Shown: piece after piece, positions 59,201 to 64,000 of the stretch | Layout of the letters: each line of letters opens with the position of its first letter | How positions within the stretch are numbered: position 1 is the first letter of the stretch | Origin: Lachnospiraceae bacterium | GTDB lineage: Bacteria > Bacillota > Clostridia > Lachnospirales > Lachnospiraceae | Direction of reading: 5' to 3' | DNA length: 64,000 bases | Assembly (NCBI GenBank): GCA_017619615.1 | Contig: JAFZRY010000010.1 | Location: 62,001-126,000, forward strand | Program-made: the position numbers and the translations under genes | Notes under the pieces: model-generated | What the model saw: the letters and a program-made list of their open reading frames with translations, nothing else | Told to the model about the DNA's origin: nothing | The model's database searches: none

Positions 59201-60535
59201 TCCAAGGTGGCCATGCTGGCCGTGGGCGCAGGCATGCCGATCGCCTACGGTGACGTTTTCGAATTCCCGACGGTCGCGGACATGGCCGCCCACATCAAGC
59301 AGGTCCGGAGCGGCGCGCAGCTGGCTGCGGCGGAAGAAGCCCTGGCCTCCGGCCTTCCCACCGGCGAAGACGTGCTGGCGCACAACACGCTGCGCTTCCT
59401 GGACGGGATCAGACCGGTCCGCCCGCTGGGCCGCGTGCTGCTGACCGGTGCGACCGGCTTCCTGGGCATCCACATCCTGCGCGAACTGCTGCGCCAGGAG
59501 GTTCCGGTGCTGGCCCTGTGCCGCGGCACGAAAGACCTGGACGCGGAGCTTCGCCTGAAGGCGATGCTGATGTACTACTTCGACTCGCCGCTGGATGAGG
59601 AAGTGGACCGGCTGGTGACGGTCGCAGACGGCGACGTGACCAACGCGGACCTGGCAGAGAAACTGAAGGACGAAGCGTTCGACACGATCATCAACTGCGC
59701 CGCACTGGTGAAGCACTTCGCGGCGGACGACATCATCGAACGGGTGAACGTGGGCGGCGTGGAGAACATGATCGAACTGGCGCTGGAGCGGAACGCGCGG
59801 CTGGTCCAGATATCCACGGTCTCCGTGGCCGGCGAGAACGTCGGCGAAAAATTCCCGGAGACCTTCAGGCTGTTCGAGAACCAGCTGGCCGTGGGACAGG
59901 ACATCTCCAACAAGTACATCCACTCCAAGTACATGGGCGAAAAGGTCCTGTACGAAGCGGTGCAGGAGAAGGGCCTGGACGGCAAGGTCGTCCGCGTCGG
60001 CAACCTGATGGGCCGCCAGAGCGACGGCGAGTTCCAGATCAATTCCGTGACGAACGGCTTCATCCGGAACCTGAAGGGCTACAAGGCGCTGGGCTGCTTC
60101 CCGGTGACGGCCTGCGATTCCCGCGTGGACTTCTCGCCGATCGACGAGACGGCGAAGGCGATCCTCCTGCTGGCGCAGACGCCAAAGGAGTTCACCACCT
60201 TCCACGCGGCCAACTCGCATCCGGTGGAGATGGGCGACATCATCGCGGCCATGAACGCGGCGGGCTTCGCCATCGAGACGGTGCCGGAAGAGGAGTTCAA
60301 CGAACGCCTCGGGGCCATGCTGGCGGACGAGACCGCCAACATGCTGGTCTCCAGTCTCATCAACTACGCCTCCAGCGACCAGAAGGTCCACCAGTTCATC
60401 CAGACGGACAACCGCTTCAGCATCAAGGCCCTCTACCGCCTGGGCTTCAAGTGGCCCATCACGGACGAGACGTACCTGACGCACATGCTGGAAGCGCTGC
60501 AGTCGCTGGATTACTTCGAGCGGACGGATATTTAA
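53276..60535 (+). CDS. Two-module NRPS with terminal reductase (C-A-T-C-A-T-R)
   Basis: A 2419-residue peptide synthetase. Domain order by motif: condensation (HHIIFDG, ~residue 123), adenylation 1 (LYTSGTTGVPKG, ~575), carrier 1 (Ser in GLTSVSS, ~953), condensation 2 (HHILCDG, ~1126), adenylation 2 (FTSGSTGKPKG, ~1580), carrier 2 (LGGTSLS, ~1968), NAD(P)H-dependent thioester reductase (GATGFLG, ~2058, to the end). Such C-A-T-C-A-T-R enzymes of gut Clostridia release dipeptide aldehydes that can cyclise to pyrazinones. My hand-aligned pocket residues are DAMFFGVIFK (A1) and DVQFYGGVFK (A2), suggesting hydrophobic substrates, low certainty. RBS AAGGGAG. A matching phosphopantetheinyl transferase gene is convergent downstream. 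Confidence 0.93.
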   Translation: MKEQQTYPLSQTELGIFLACQQPTTAYNLPHLIPLPEELEPDCFRAAVEAFFARHPGLFSRITTGEDGSPVRVIVPEPLVIEEKELDSLDDVPLSHFEIQNAPLYRLAFYRVGEQRYFFFDFHHIIFDGHTLGLLLKELPLLYEGRTDLPPEAVSAGEYALQEAVRRESAEYEAAKAWYTETFSGIENDPALPFDKQEGTPRYVMKKQRLTAPASELTPFIKNLGIRSSAFFLGAFSWLLAKMNGEKEAFLATVHNGRTPETAFSSGMFVKTLPFYVKFADEDTVADYLRKASEEMTMVVRNDLYSFADAAKDLGASGEILFAYQGDYMFDAHFCGGTQRLIKPDVPDGKGLMSLELHKDGDAYELWTEYRADLYKPEMMAQLAALYDRTLLEFTRRETLGGIELLDEAQLALLEENNATDVSALDFDHTVVDYFYRNLEKDPDHPLVVFKDRSYTYAQAEDITNRLAARLIELGAGREKVVSVLIPKCEYTMLASLGVLKSGAAYQPLDPTYPRERLNFMIKDADACALILDRALEGLLNEYDGPRVYLDEIPGLPAAERPAERPRPEDLFIMLYTSGTTGVPKGVMLEHHNILAFCLLNNKRYDETSASRMSAYASYGFDADMMDLYPAVTCGGTVYMIPEEMRLDLLGLGDYFNEVGITHSFITTQVGRQFVEAVDLKTVQHFFVGGERLVPLDPPANYVFHNVYGPTEGTIFCCEQPLLERYYSVPIGKHLEDYKFYVLDEKGRRVPWGVKGELYISGPQVGRGYLNRPEENKEAFLNNPFETDPLFARLYKTGDVVRFLQDGTVDFIGRSDGQVKIRGFRVEMAEVEEIIRRFPGIKDATVKDFTDPSGVKFIAAYVVSDDPVDIEALCAFIGRNKPPYMIPACVMQIEKIPLNQNQKVNKRALPAPQPREVEIVRPATEAESRIFDILSGILGHSSFGVTTDFSEAGLTSVSSIRYCVQLSKAFGRPFKNSELAAYPTVRALAAHAGEDAPKRDYAVRETYPLTKTQEGILVDCLANPGGTAYNIPYLFEMAPTVDPEALAEAVEKAIAAHPYMMSRLEMDETGSVVARREDNEPEVDVIMGRVPADDKLVRPFSLLGDKLYRAEIYYSADGVTLFLDVHHILCDGTSEVILLRDISAAFSGGEPEPETYSGYEIALDETEDRKGPRMEEAKAWYDALLQGKETDFRMKKALKPSGVPVECLEKVISVSRSSLEAFAERGGFSMNALFNFVFGLVLGKYLYKDESLFTTIYNGRSDSRTLNTVSMLVKTLPVTVQIRDDAELISVLREMKAQLEGSQNHDIFSFAEIASAYGVAADNLFVYHGADFSFDHIGPEPVKSRTLEIGQAKAPFHFVVFPKDDGFLCRLEADGSLYDQDAMASFLRCFTHVLEQVERVRLVGEIEYVTDEDLAQYERFNDTMQPVPPVSYNKLMEAQAARVPDRMAVIAQDGRYTYRELNEAANRIAHALRESGAAASGRVVALMPRVKDAYAVRLGILKSGAAFVPVDPKYPDDSIEYIITESGAGAVITTAAVAQERADMLARAGAPVCDVAELLAHESTADPDWEIDPDGLAYLIFTSGSTGKPKGVMIAQHNLVNLCLDGKNCIKDVFGAAGDDEVVCGAFASLSFDVSVQEQFFPLSHGFTVVIASEADIANPFQLAELFEREHVDICFMTPSYVSNAADMPPFIEALKRMKVLYMGGEALPAELYVKLRQSGVETVIYNGYGPTETTVFSTFGLMTDEYITIGKPVGNTKLYLLDPHGHILPIGAIGDLTIAGDGVGRGYLHLPDKTAERYITVDGLPAFRSGDMARYNTEGNIEFFGRLDNQVKLRGLRVELDEIIKAISSYGPITSAIVVVKNNAAEGDYLAAYYTASEEVDKDELRAFIGRTLTPYMIPHAMMQLEKLPLTPNGKVDKKALPEPAAEESSSQPVRKPKGELEKQIAGLFSKALGRRGIGRDEDFFDLGGTSLSASKVAMLAVGAGMPIAYGDVFEFPTVADMAAHIKQVRSGAQLAAAEEALASGLPTGEDVLAHNTLRFLDGIRPVRPLGRVLLTGATGFLGIHILRELLRQEVPVLALCRGTKDLDAELRLKAMLMYYFDSPLDEEVDRLVTVADGDVTNADLAEKLKDEAFDTIINCAALVKHFAADDIIERVNVGGVENMIELALERNARLVQISTVSVAGENVGEKFPETFRLFENQLAVGQDISNKYIHSKYMGEKVLYEAVQEKGLDGKVVRVGNLMGRQSDGEFQINSVTNGFIRNLKGYKALGCFPVTACDSRVDFSPIDETAKAILLLAQTPKEFTTFHAANSHPVEMGDIIAAMNAAGFAIETVPEEEFNERLGAMLADETANMLVSSLINYASSDQKVHQFIQTDNRFSIKALYRLGFKWPITDETYLTHMLEALQSLDYFERTDI

Positions 60536-60564
60536 AAAAGGGGGCGGACCCGGCGGCCCGCCCC
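60534..60564 (-). terminator. Terminator of the phosphopantetheinyl transferase gene
   Basis: GGGGCGG (60541-60547) pairs with CCGCCCC (60558-60564); on the minus strand the T-run is TTTTTT (60534-60539), so the signal faces the transferase gene. Confidence 0.75.
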
Positions 60565-60580
60565 GAAGAGGCTCCTTCCA

Positions 60581-61174
60581 TTATATCTGACAGCACACAG
60601 AGATCCGGTGGCCCCGGATCTCTTTTTCCGTGAACCGGCAGCCCTGTTCCGTCTCCCGCCCGGGATGCAGCGTCAGCTCCCGCAGAGGATAGGAGAGGCC
60701 CGTGCCCAGGCATTTCAGATAGCTTTCCTTGCGCACCCACAGACGGGTGAATGCGGGGGAAGCGTCCGCCTCCGCCTGCTCCGCCAGCCAGCGGCGCTCT
60801 TCCCCGGAAAAGGCGAAGGCGGCAATGTCCGGATCCGGGAACAGAAGAGGCTCCGCGTCCGTGCCGACGGGCCTGTCCGAAACGGCGCAGACGGCGAGTT
60901 CTCCGCCGTGGGAGAGATTGAAATGCAGATTCGTGTAATACCGCAGATACGGTTTTCCGGCCTGTGTATGGTCCAGCTGCAGGTCCCGCACGCCTTCCGC
61001 ACGCAGCATCTCCGCAGCCAGGGTCCACGCGGCGAGACCTCGAATGCGGTCGTCTTCCTGCCGGTAGCGGACGATGCGCTCCCGCTTTTCGGGCCAGGGC
61101 AGACGGAAAAGCGCCTCGCGGAAATAGGCGGGGTCGCGGTACGGTTCGAGGCCGGAAGTGCTGAAACGGAGCAT
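60581..61174 (-). CDS. 4'-phosphopantetheinyl transferase (Sfp type)
   Basis: A 197-residue enzyme that attaches the phosphopantetheine arm to carrier domains. The magnesium motif is VGTDAEPLLF, with FTRLWVRKESYLKCLG as the WxxKE motif and FNLSHGGELAVCAV upstream of it. Start taken at ATG 61174 (MLRFSTSGLEPYR), where AAAGGA is upstream; the longer open frame is not conserved. It is convergent with the NRPS gene 46 bp away and is its natural activating partner. Confidence 0.92.
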   Translation of the reverse strand: MLRFSTSGLEPYRDPAYFREALFRLPWPEKRERIVRYRQEDDRIRGLAAWTLAAEMLRAEGVRDLQLDHTQAGKPYLRYYTNLHFNLSHGGELAVCAVSDRPVGTDAEPLLFPDPDIAAFAFSGEERRWLAEQAEADASPAFTRLWVRKESYLKCLGTGLSYPLRELTLHPGRETEQGCRFTEKEIRGHRISVCCQI

Positions 61175-61193
61175 GGCGGCGGTCCTTTCCGTG

Positions 61194-61225
61194 AAAAAAA
61201 CGAGGGGCGGCCGACGGCCGCCCCT
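61194..61225 (-). terminator. Terminator after the small membrane protein gene
   Basis: GGGGCGGCC (61204-61212) pairs with GGCCGCCCC (61216-61224) around GAC, with TTTTTTT on the minus side. Confidence 0.85.
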
Positions 61226-61278
61226 GCGGGTATCGATCCGGCCAGCGGCCGCATTGCGGATATCACTGTCCGGCGATC

Positions 61279-61752
61279 TTATCTGTTCCGGCTGAAGATC
61301 CGCTTGAGGAGGCTCTTCTTGGGAGCCGGTTCCGGGATCTTGCCGCCGCGGACGGATTTCAGTTCCACGATGTAAATGCCGCTCAGGGCGACTTTGCATT
61401 CCTTCTTCACGGGGATGATGTCGAAGACCTTCTGATCCGCCATGAGGGACATGATCTGCGGGCCGATCTTAGCCTTGACGATGGGCATCTTGGTGCGCTT
61501 CGCATACCAGGGCAGCTGGGCCAGCGCCGCATCCGGCAGACCGGATTCCGAGGGCCTAAGCCGCTTTTTGTCAATGACCAGGATGGAGACCGTCTGCTTC
61601 ATGCTCTGGATCTGTTCTTCGGCGTCGGCCTGCTTTTTCTGCATCTTGCGGCCCCAGAAGTACAGGCCGGCCAGGACGGCGGCCAGGATGGCGAAGATGA
61701 TGCCGAAGACGGCCCACACACTGATCAGGGGAATATAATAGATCGGCTGCAT
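61279..61752 (-). CDS. Single-pass membrane protein, 157 aa
   Basis: One membrane segment (VWAVFGIIFAILAAVLAGLY, about residues 8-30) and a basic soluble tail (QKKQADAEEQIQSMKQTVSI, VKAKIGPQIMSLMADQKVFD, ending KKSLLKRIFSRNR). Family not recognised. Start at 61752 (MQPIYYIPL), with GGAGGAACC upstream; the frame is open to 61782 but without support. It has its own terminator. It stands between the NRPS/transferase locus and the dehydrogenase operon and is not obviously part of either. Confidence 0.72.
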   Translation of the reverse strand: MQPIYYIPLISVWAVFGIIFAILAAVLAGLYFWGRKMQKKQADAEEQIQSMKQTVSILVIDKKRLRPSESGLPDAALAQLPWYAKRTKMPIVKAKIGPQIMSLMADQKVFDIIPVKKECKVALSGIYIVELKSVRGGKIPEPAPKKSLLKRIFSRNR

Positions 61753-61858
61753 ACGCGGTTCCTCCGTTTTCCGGACGGACAAGGCCGTCCGGGGAAGAGT
61801 ATAGCATCATTTCGGGACGGACGCAAGGGAAAACTTCCGGCCCCGGCCTCCGGCCCGT

Positions 61859-61897
61859 AAAAAAGATCTCCCGCCGCCGGAACACGGCGACGGGAGA
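61859..61897 (-). terminator. Terminator of the dehydrogenase operon
   Basis: A 13-bp stem with one mismatch (TCTCCCG... 61867-61879 with 61885-61897) followed on the minus strand by TTTTTT (61859-61864). Confidence 0.85.
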
Positions 61898-61913
61898 CCC
61901 GGAAGAGAGAAAA

Positions 61914-62942
61914 TCAGTATTCAAACATGCCGGCCGGCTTGCGGTCAGGCTTTTTTGTGTCCGTGTAGGTGGGCGCCGTGGCGTAGTCCACGTCGTGGAT
62001 GGGCCAGGTCGGCTCTTTGCCTTCGTACACTTCCTGCACGCCCATGGCGGAGAAGTAGGAGGCGCGGTGCGCCGCTTCGGTGGTGTTGCCGCCGATGTGC
62101 GGGTAGATGATGACATTGTCCAGGGTCAGCAGCGGGTTCGCGGGATCCACGGGCTCCTGGCGGATCGCATCCAGGCCGGCGCCGGCGATGATGCCGGTGC
62201 TGCAGGCGGTGTACAGGTCATCTTCCTTGACCAGGCCGCCGCGGGCGGTGTTGATCAGGAACGCGGTGGGCTTCATCATCTTCAGACGGTCCAGATCCAC
62301 CATGTCGTGGGTCACAGGCGTATTCGGCGCATGCAGGGACACGTAGTCGCTTTCCTTGAAGATGCGGTCCAGGTCACGCACGACTTCGACGCCGTCCGGG
62401 AAATCCTTCGCGGGCTTATAGGGGTCGTAGCACAGGACATTCATTTCGAACGCCAGCGCGCGAACGGCCACGCGGGAACCGATGTTGCCGCATCCCACGA
62501 TGCCCAGGGTCTTGCCGCTCAGGGTGTTCTTGCGGACTTTCAGTTTGGCCTTGTAGTAATCGTCGACCCAGGTCTTGTGCAGCACGGTCACGTTGCGGCT
62601 CATTTCCAGGATCAGCATGAACGCGGTCTCGGCCACGGAGGTGGAGTTGGCGACGGGGGCATACAGCGCCTGCACGCCGTTGTCATGGCAGGCTTTCACG
62701 TCCAGGGCGTCGAAGCCTGCGCCGTGGCGGACGATGACCTTCAGGTTCGGGTTGCTCTCGATGACTTCCCGGGTGATGGGGGTGATGCGGACGATCATGG
62801 CATCGGGCTGATGCTCTTTGAAATCGGCCAGTACGTCTTCGGTCTCAAAGCCGCGGCCGTCGATGATGGTGTGGCCGGCGTCTTCCAGCAGTTTGCGTCC
62901 TTCGGACATGATCTCCTGCGGTAATAATACTTTCCAGGGCAT
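61914..62942 (-). CDS. D-2-hydroxyacid dehydrogenase (NAD-dependent)
   Basis: A 342-residue enzyme of the D-isomer-specific 2-hydroxyacid dehydrogenase family. Substrate domain at the N-terminus (GRKLLEDAGHTIIDGRGF), nucleotide loop GKTLGIVGCGNIGSRVAVRA near residue 155, catalytic Arg in LINTARGGLVKEDDL and His in IYPHIGGNTTEAAHR. Start at 62942 (MPWKVLLPQE) with AAGGAGAA upstream. It follows the DUF6282 gene by 31 bp and the anion permease gene beyond, a likely catabolic operon for a 2-hydroxy acid. Exact substrate unknown. Confidence 0.9.
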   Translation of the reverse strand: MPWKVLLPQEIMSEGRKLLEDAGHTIIDGRGFETEDVLADFKEHQPDAMIVRITPITREVIESNPNLKVIVRHGAGFDALDVKACHDNGVQALYAPVANSTSVAETAFMLILEMSRNVTVLHKTWVDDYYKAKLKVRKNTLSGKTLGIVGCGNIGSRVAVRALAFEMNVLCYDPYKPAKDFPDGVEVVRDLDRIFKESDYVSLHAPNTPVTHDMVDLDRLKMMKPTAFLINTARGGLVKEDDLYTACSTGIIAGAGLDAIRQEPVDPANPLLTLDNVIIYPHIGGNTTEAAHRASYFSAMGVQEVYEGKEPTWPIHDVDYATAPTYTDTKKPDRKPAGMFEY

Positions 62943-62973
62943 GGTGGCGGTTCTCCTTTTCGTGCGGTATTGA

Positions 62974-63816
62974 TCAGTTGGCGGCAAGCAGTCTTGCCGG
63001 TGTGGTCTTCATCATCTGTTCGAGCTCGGCTTCGGTGATCCCCCGTTCCAGCAGAAGGCGAGCATAATCCTCCAGGCCTTCGTCGAAATACGGATTCTTC
63101 GCCTGTCCGAGATCGGTGGACAGATATACGTTTTCGCATCCGGTGGCGCGGATCATTTCGATCAGCGCTTCCCAGGTGACGCGGTTGGTAAAGGGCGTGA
63201 TGTAACTGTGTTCGACCACCGCGCCAAGCCGGACGGCTTCCGCCTGCTGCTCGGGAGAGTAGAGGTTGGAGGGGAGTTCGGCGTGAGTCAGGACGGTCTG
63301 GATGCCGCGGCGCTGGGCTTCTCTCACCAGGGTCATCCCTTCGTGCGCGCTGAGATGGCCGGTCCCGACGATCAGTTTGTACTGTGCCGCAACGTCCAGA
63401 ATATCAAGCACTTCCGGCAGTAGGCGGTCGTTTTCATCCAGGATTGTGATAAAGCTGCTCAGATCCGGCATGACGGGATCGTTCCGGTGATGGAAGGCCT
63501 GATACAGACGGGCCTCCAGCGTGGCGAACCAGGCAAAGCGGCCGCCGGCCTGCGCACTGCGCTCCACGGCCCAGGGGTTGTTGCCGCCCACGGACCGGTT
63601 CAGCGTGATGCCGCCCACGATGTTCAGGTCCGGGTACAGTTCGCGCAGCACCCCGGCCCGGCCGGCGGTATCCAGATAGTGACTTTTAATGGCGCCGCCC
63701 GCCATCCCGGTCGCCCGCATGCGGGCCGCGGTCTCGACATCCGAGCATTTCCGCGGCACCACATCCGGAGCGGTATGGACGTGCAGGTCATAAGCGCCTT
63801 TCAGCAGGTCGCTCAT
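62974..63816 (-). CDS. DUF6282 amidohydrolase-like protein
   Basis: A 280-residue protein of the DUF6282 family, which resembles metal-dependent amidohydrolases. Histidine motifs are AYDLHVHTAPDVVPRKCSD at the start, IKSHYLDTAGRAGVL, LIVGTGHLSAHEGMTLVREA, VLTHAELPSN and ENVYLSTDLGQAKNPYFDEG. Enzymes of this layout hydrolyse C-N or C-O bonds. RBS TAAAGGAG. It lies between the anion permease and the 2-hydroxyacid dehydrogenase and probably acts in the same pathway. Confidence 0.85.
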   Translation of the reverse strand: MSDLLKGAYDLHVHTAPDVVPRKCSDVETAARMRATGMAGGAIKSHYLDTAGRAGVLRELYPDLNIVGGITLNRSVGGNNPWAVERSAQAGGRFAWFATLEARLYQAFHHRNDPVMPDLSSFITILDENDRLLPEVLDILDVAAQYKLIVGTGHLSAHEGMTLVREAQRRGIQTVLTHAELPSNLYSPEQQAEAVRLGAVVEHSYITPFTNRVTWEALIEMIRATGCENVYLSTDLGQAKNPYFDEGLEDYARLLLERGITEAELEQMMKTTPARLLAAN

Positions 63817-63831
63817 ATAGACTCCTTTACA

Positions 63832-64000
63832 TTAGTAAGGCAGGAAGATCGGGATCAGGCCGACCACGGCGATGTAGGTGATGATGACCATCGGAATGCC
63901 GATCTTGATGAAGTCCAGGAATTTGTACTTGGTCCAGCCGACGGTGATCATGTTCTGAGGAGCCGCAAACGGAGTGCCGTAGGAAGCAGCGCCGGCCAGC
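63832..64000 (-). CDS. SLC13/DASS-type anion permease, C-terminus
   Basis: Only the last 55 codons lie in the window. They read LAGAASYGTPFAAPQNMITV, then GWTKYKFLDFIKIGIPMVII and a final membrane segment ending LIPIFLPY-stop. PFAAPQNxxTxGWTKYxFxDFxKxGxP is the typical end of dicarboxylate/sulfate permeases of the DASS family. It precedes the DUF6282 gene by 15 bp and probably imports that pathway's substrate. Confidence 0.8.
   Translation of the reverse strand, partial: LAGAASYGTPFAAPQNMITVGWTKYKFLDFIKIGIPMVIITYIAVVGLIPIFLPY

Noticed and set aside
53210..60484. Very long minus-strand open frames opposite the NRPS gene (about 1491 and 902 codons).
   Set aside because: They mirror the NRPS codon bias in GC-rich DNA, lack family motifs, and overlap a gene with clear domains in the other frame.

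Overview
The window looks like a chromosomal segment of a GC-rich member of the Clostridia (Bacillota), probably a gut anaerobe. This rests on a type III glutamine synthetase, AGGAGG-type ribosome binding sites, short hairpin-plus-T-run terminators, VanR/VanS-like signalling proteins, a butyryl-CoA:acetate CoA-transferase relative, and an NRPS of the C-A-T-C-A-T-reductase type known from gut Clostridia. I see no rRNA, CRISPR array, phage module or complete insertion sequence. The species call is inference.

Layout. 1-5.3 kb (minus): pyrG, guaA and glnN, all enzymes of glutamine/amide nitrogen metabolism. 5.3-9.8 kb (plus): a LysR regulator with a CoA-transferase, two poorly known proteins and a hypoxanthine-DNA glycosylase. 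9.8-13.7 kb: homoserine dehydrogenase facing the methionine ABC transporter metQ-metN-metI, whose leader carries a methionine-rich peptide followed by a terminator. 13.9-18.3 kb: a gutted flavin-enzyme pseudogene, a membrane XRE regulator, a TIM-barrel protein, an ATP-grasp protein and a DegV protein. 18.4-22.4 kb: a candidate RiPP locus (ABC transporter, 67-residue Cys-containing peptide, radical SAM/SPASM maturase). 22.4-27.4 kb: a MarR regulator with a Cys/His-rich front end, a beta-hydroxyacid dehydrogenase, a response regulator fused to its own histidine kinase, and an XRE/zinc-ribbon protein. 27.5-33.3 kb (minus): five tightly coupled genes (radical SAM, Cys-tailed membrane protein, glutamate-cyclase-like protein, ATP-grasp protein, RluA). 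33.3-44.3 kb: mixed small enzymes, transporters, acetyltransferases, a lipoprotein and tRNA-Ala(CGC). 44.4-50.8 kb (plus): a ROK kinase lacking the family's zinc cysteines, then a zinc-uptake operon (zur-znuA-znuC-znuB) with paired operators and a long structured leader, then a lipoprotein LD-carboxypeptidase. 50.8-53.3 kb: folA/thyA and a permease. 53.3-61.2 kb: a 2419-residue NRPS and a phosphopantetheinyl transferase. 61.3-64 kb (minus): a small membrane protein and a catabolic set (anion permease, DUF6282 protein, D-2-hydroxyacid dehydrogenase).

The main candidates for something undescribed are: the methionine leader peptide and attenuator before metQ; the one-piece response regulator/histidine kinase; the zinc-operon leader, where a closing stem has two alternative partners; the radical SAM operon with a ten-cysteine tail; and the small radical-SAM peptide locus.
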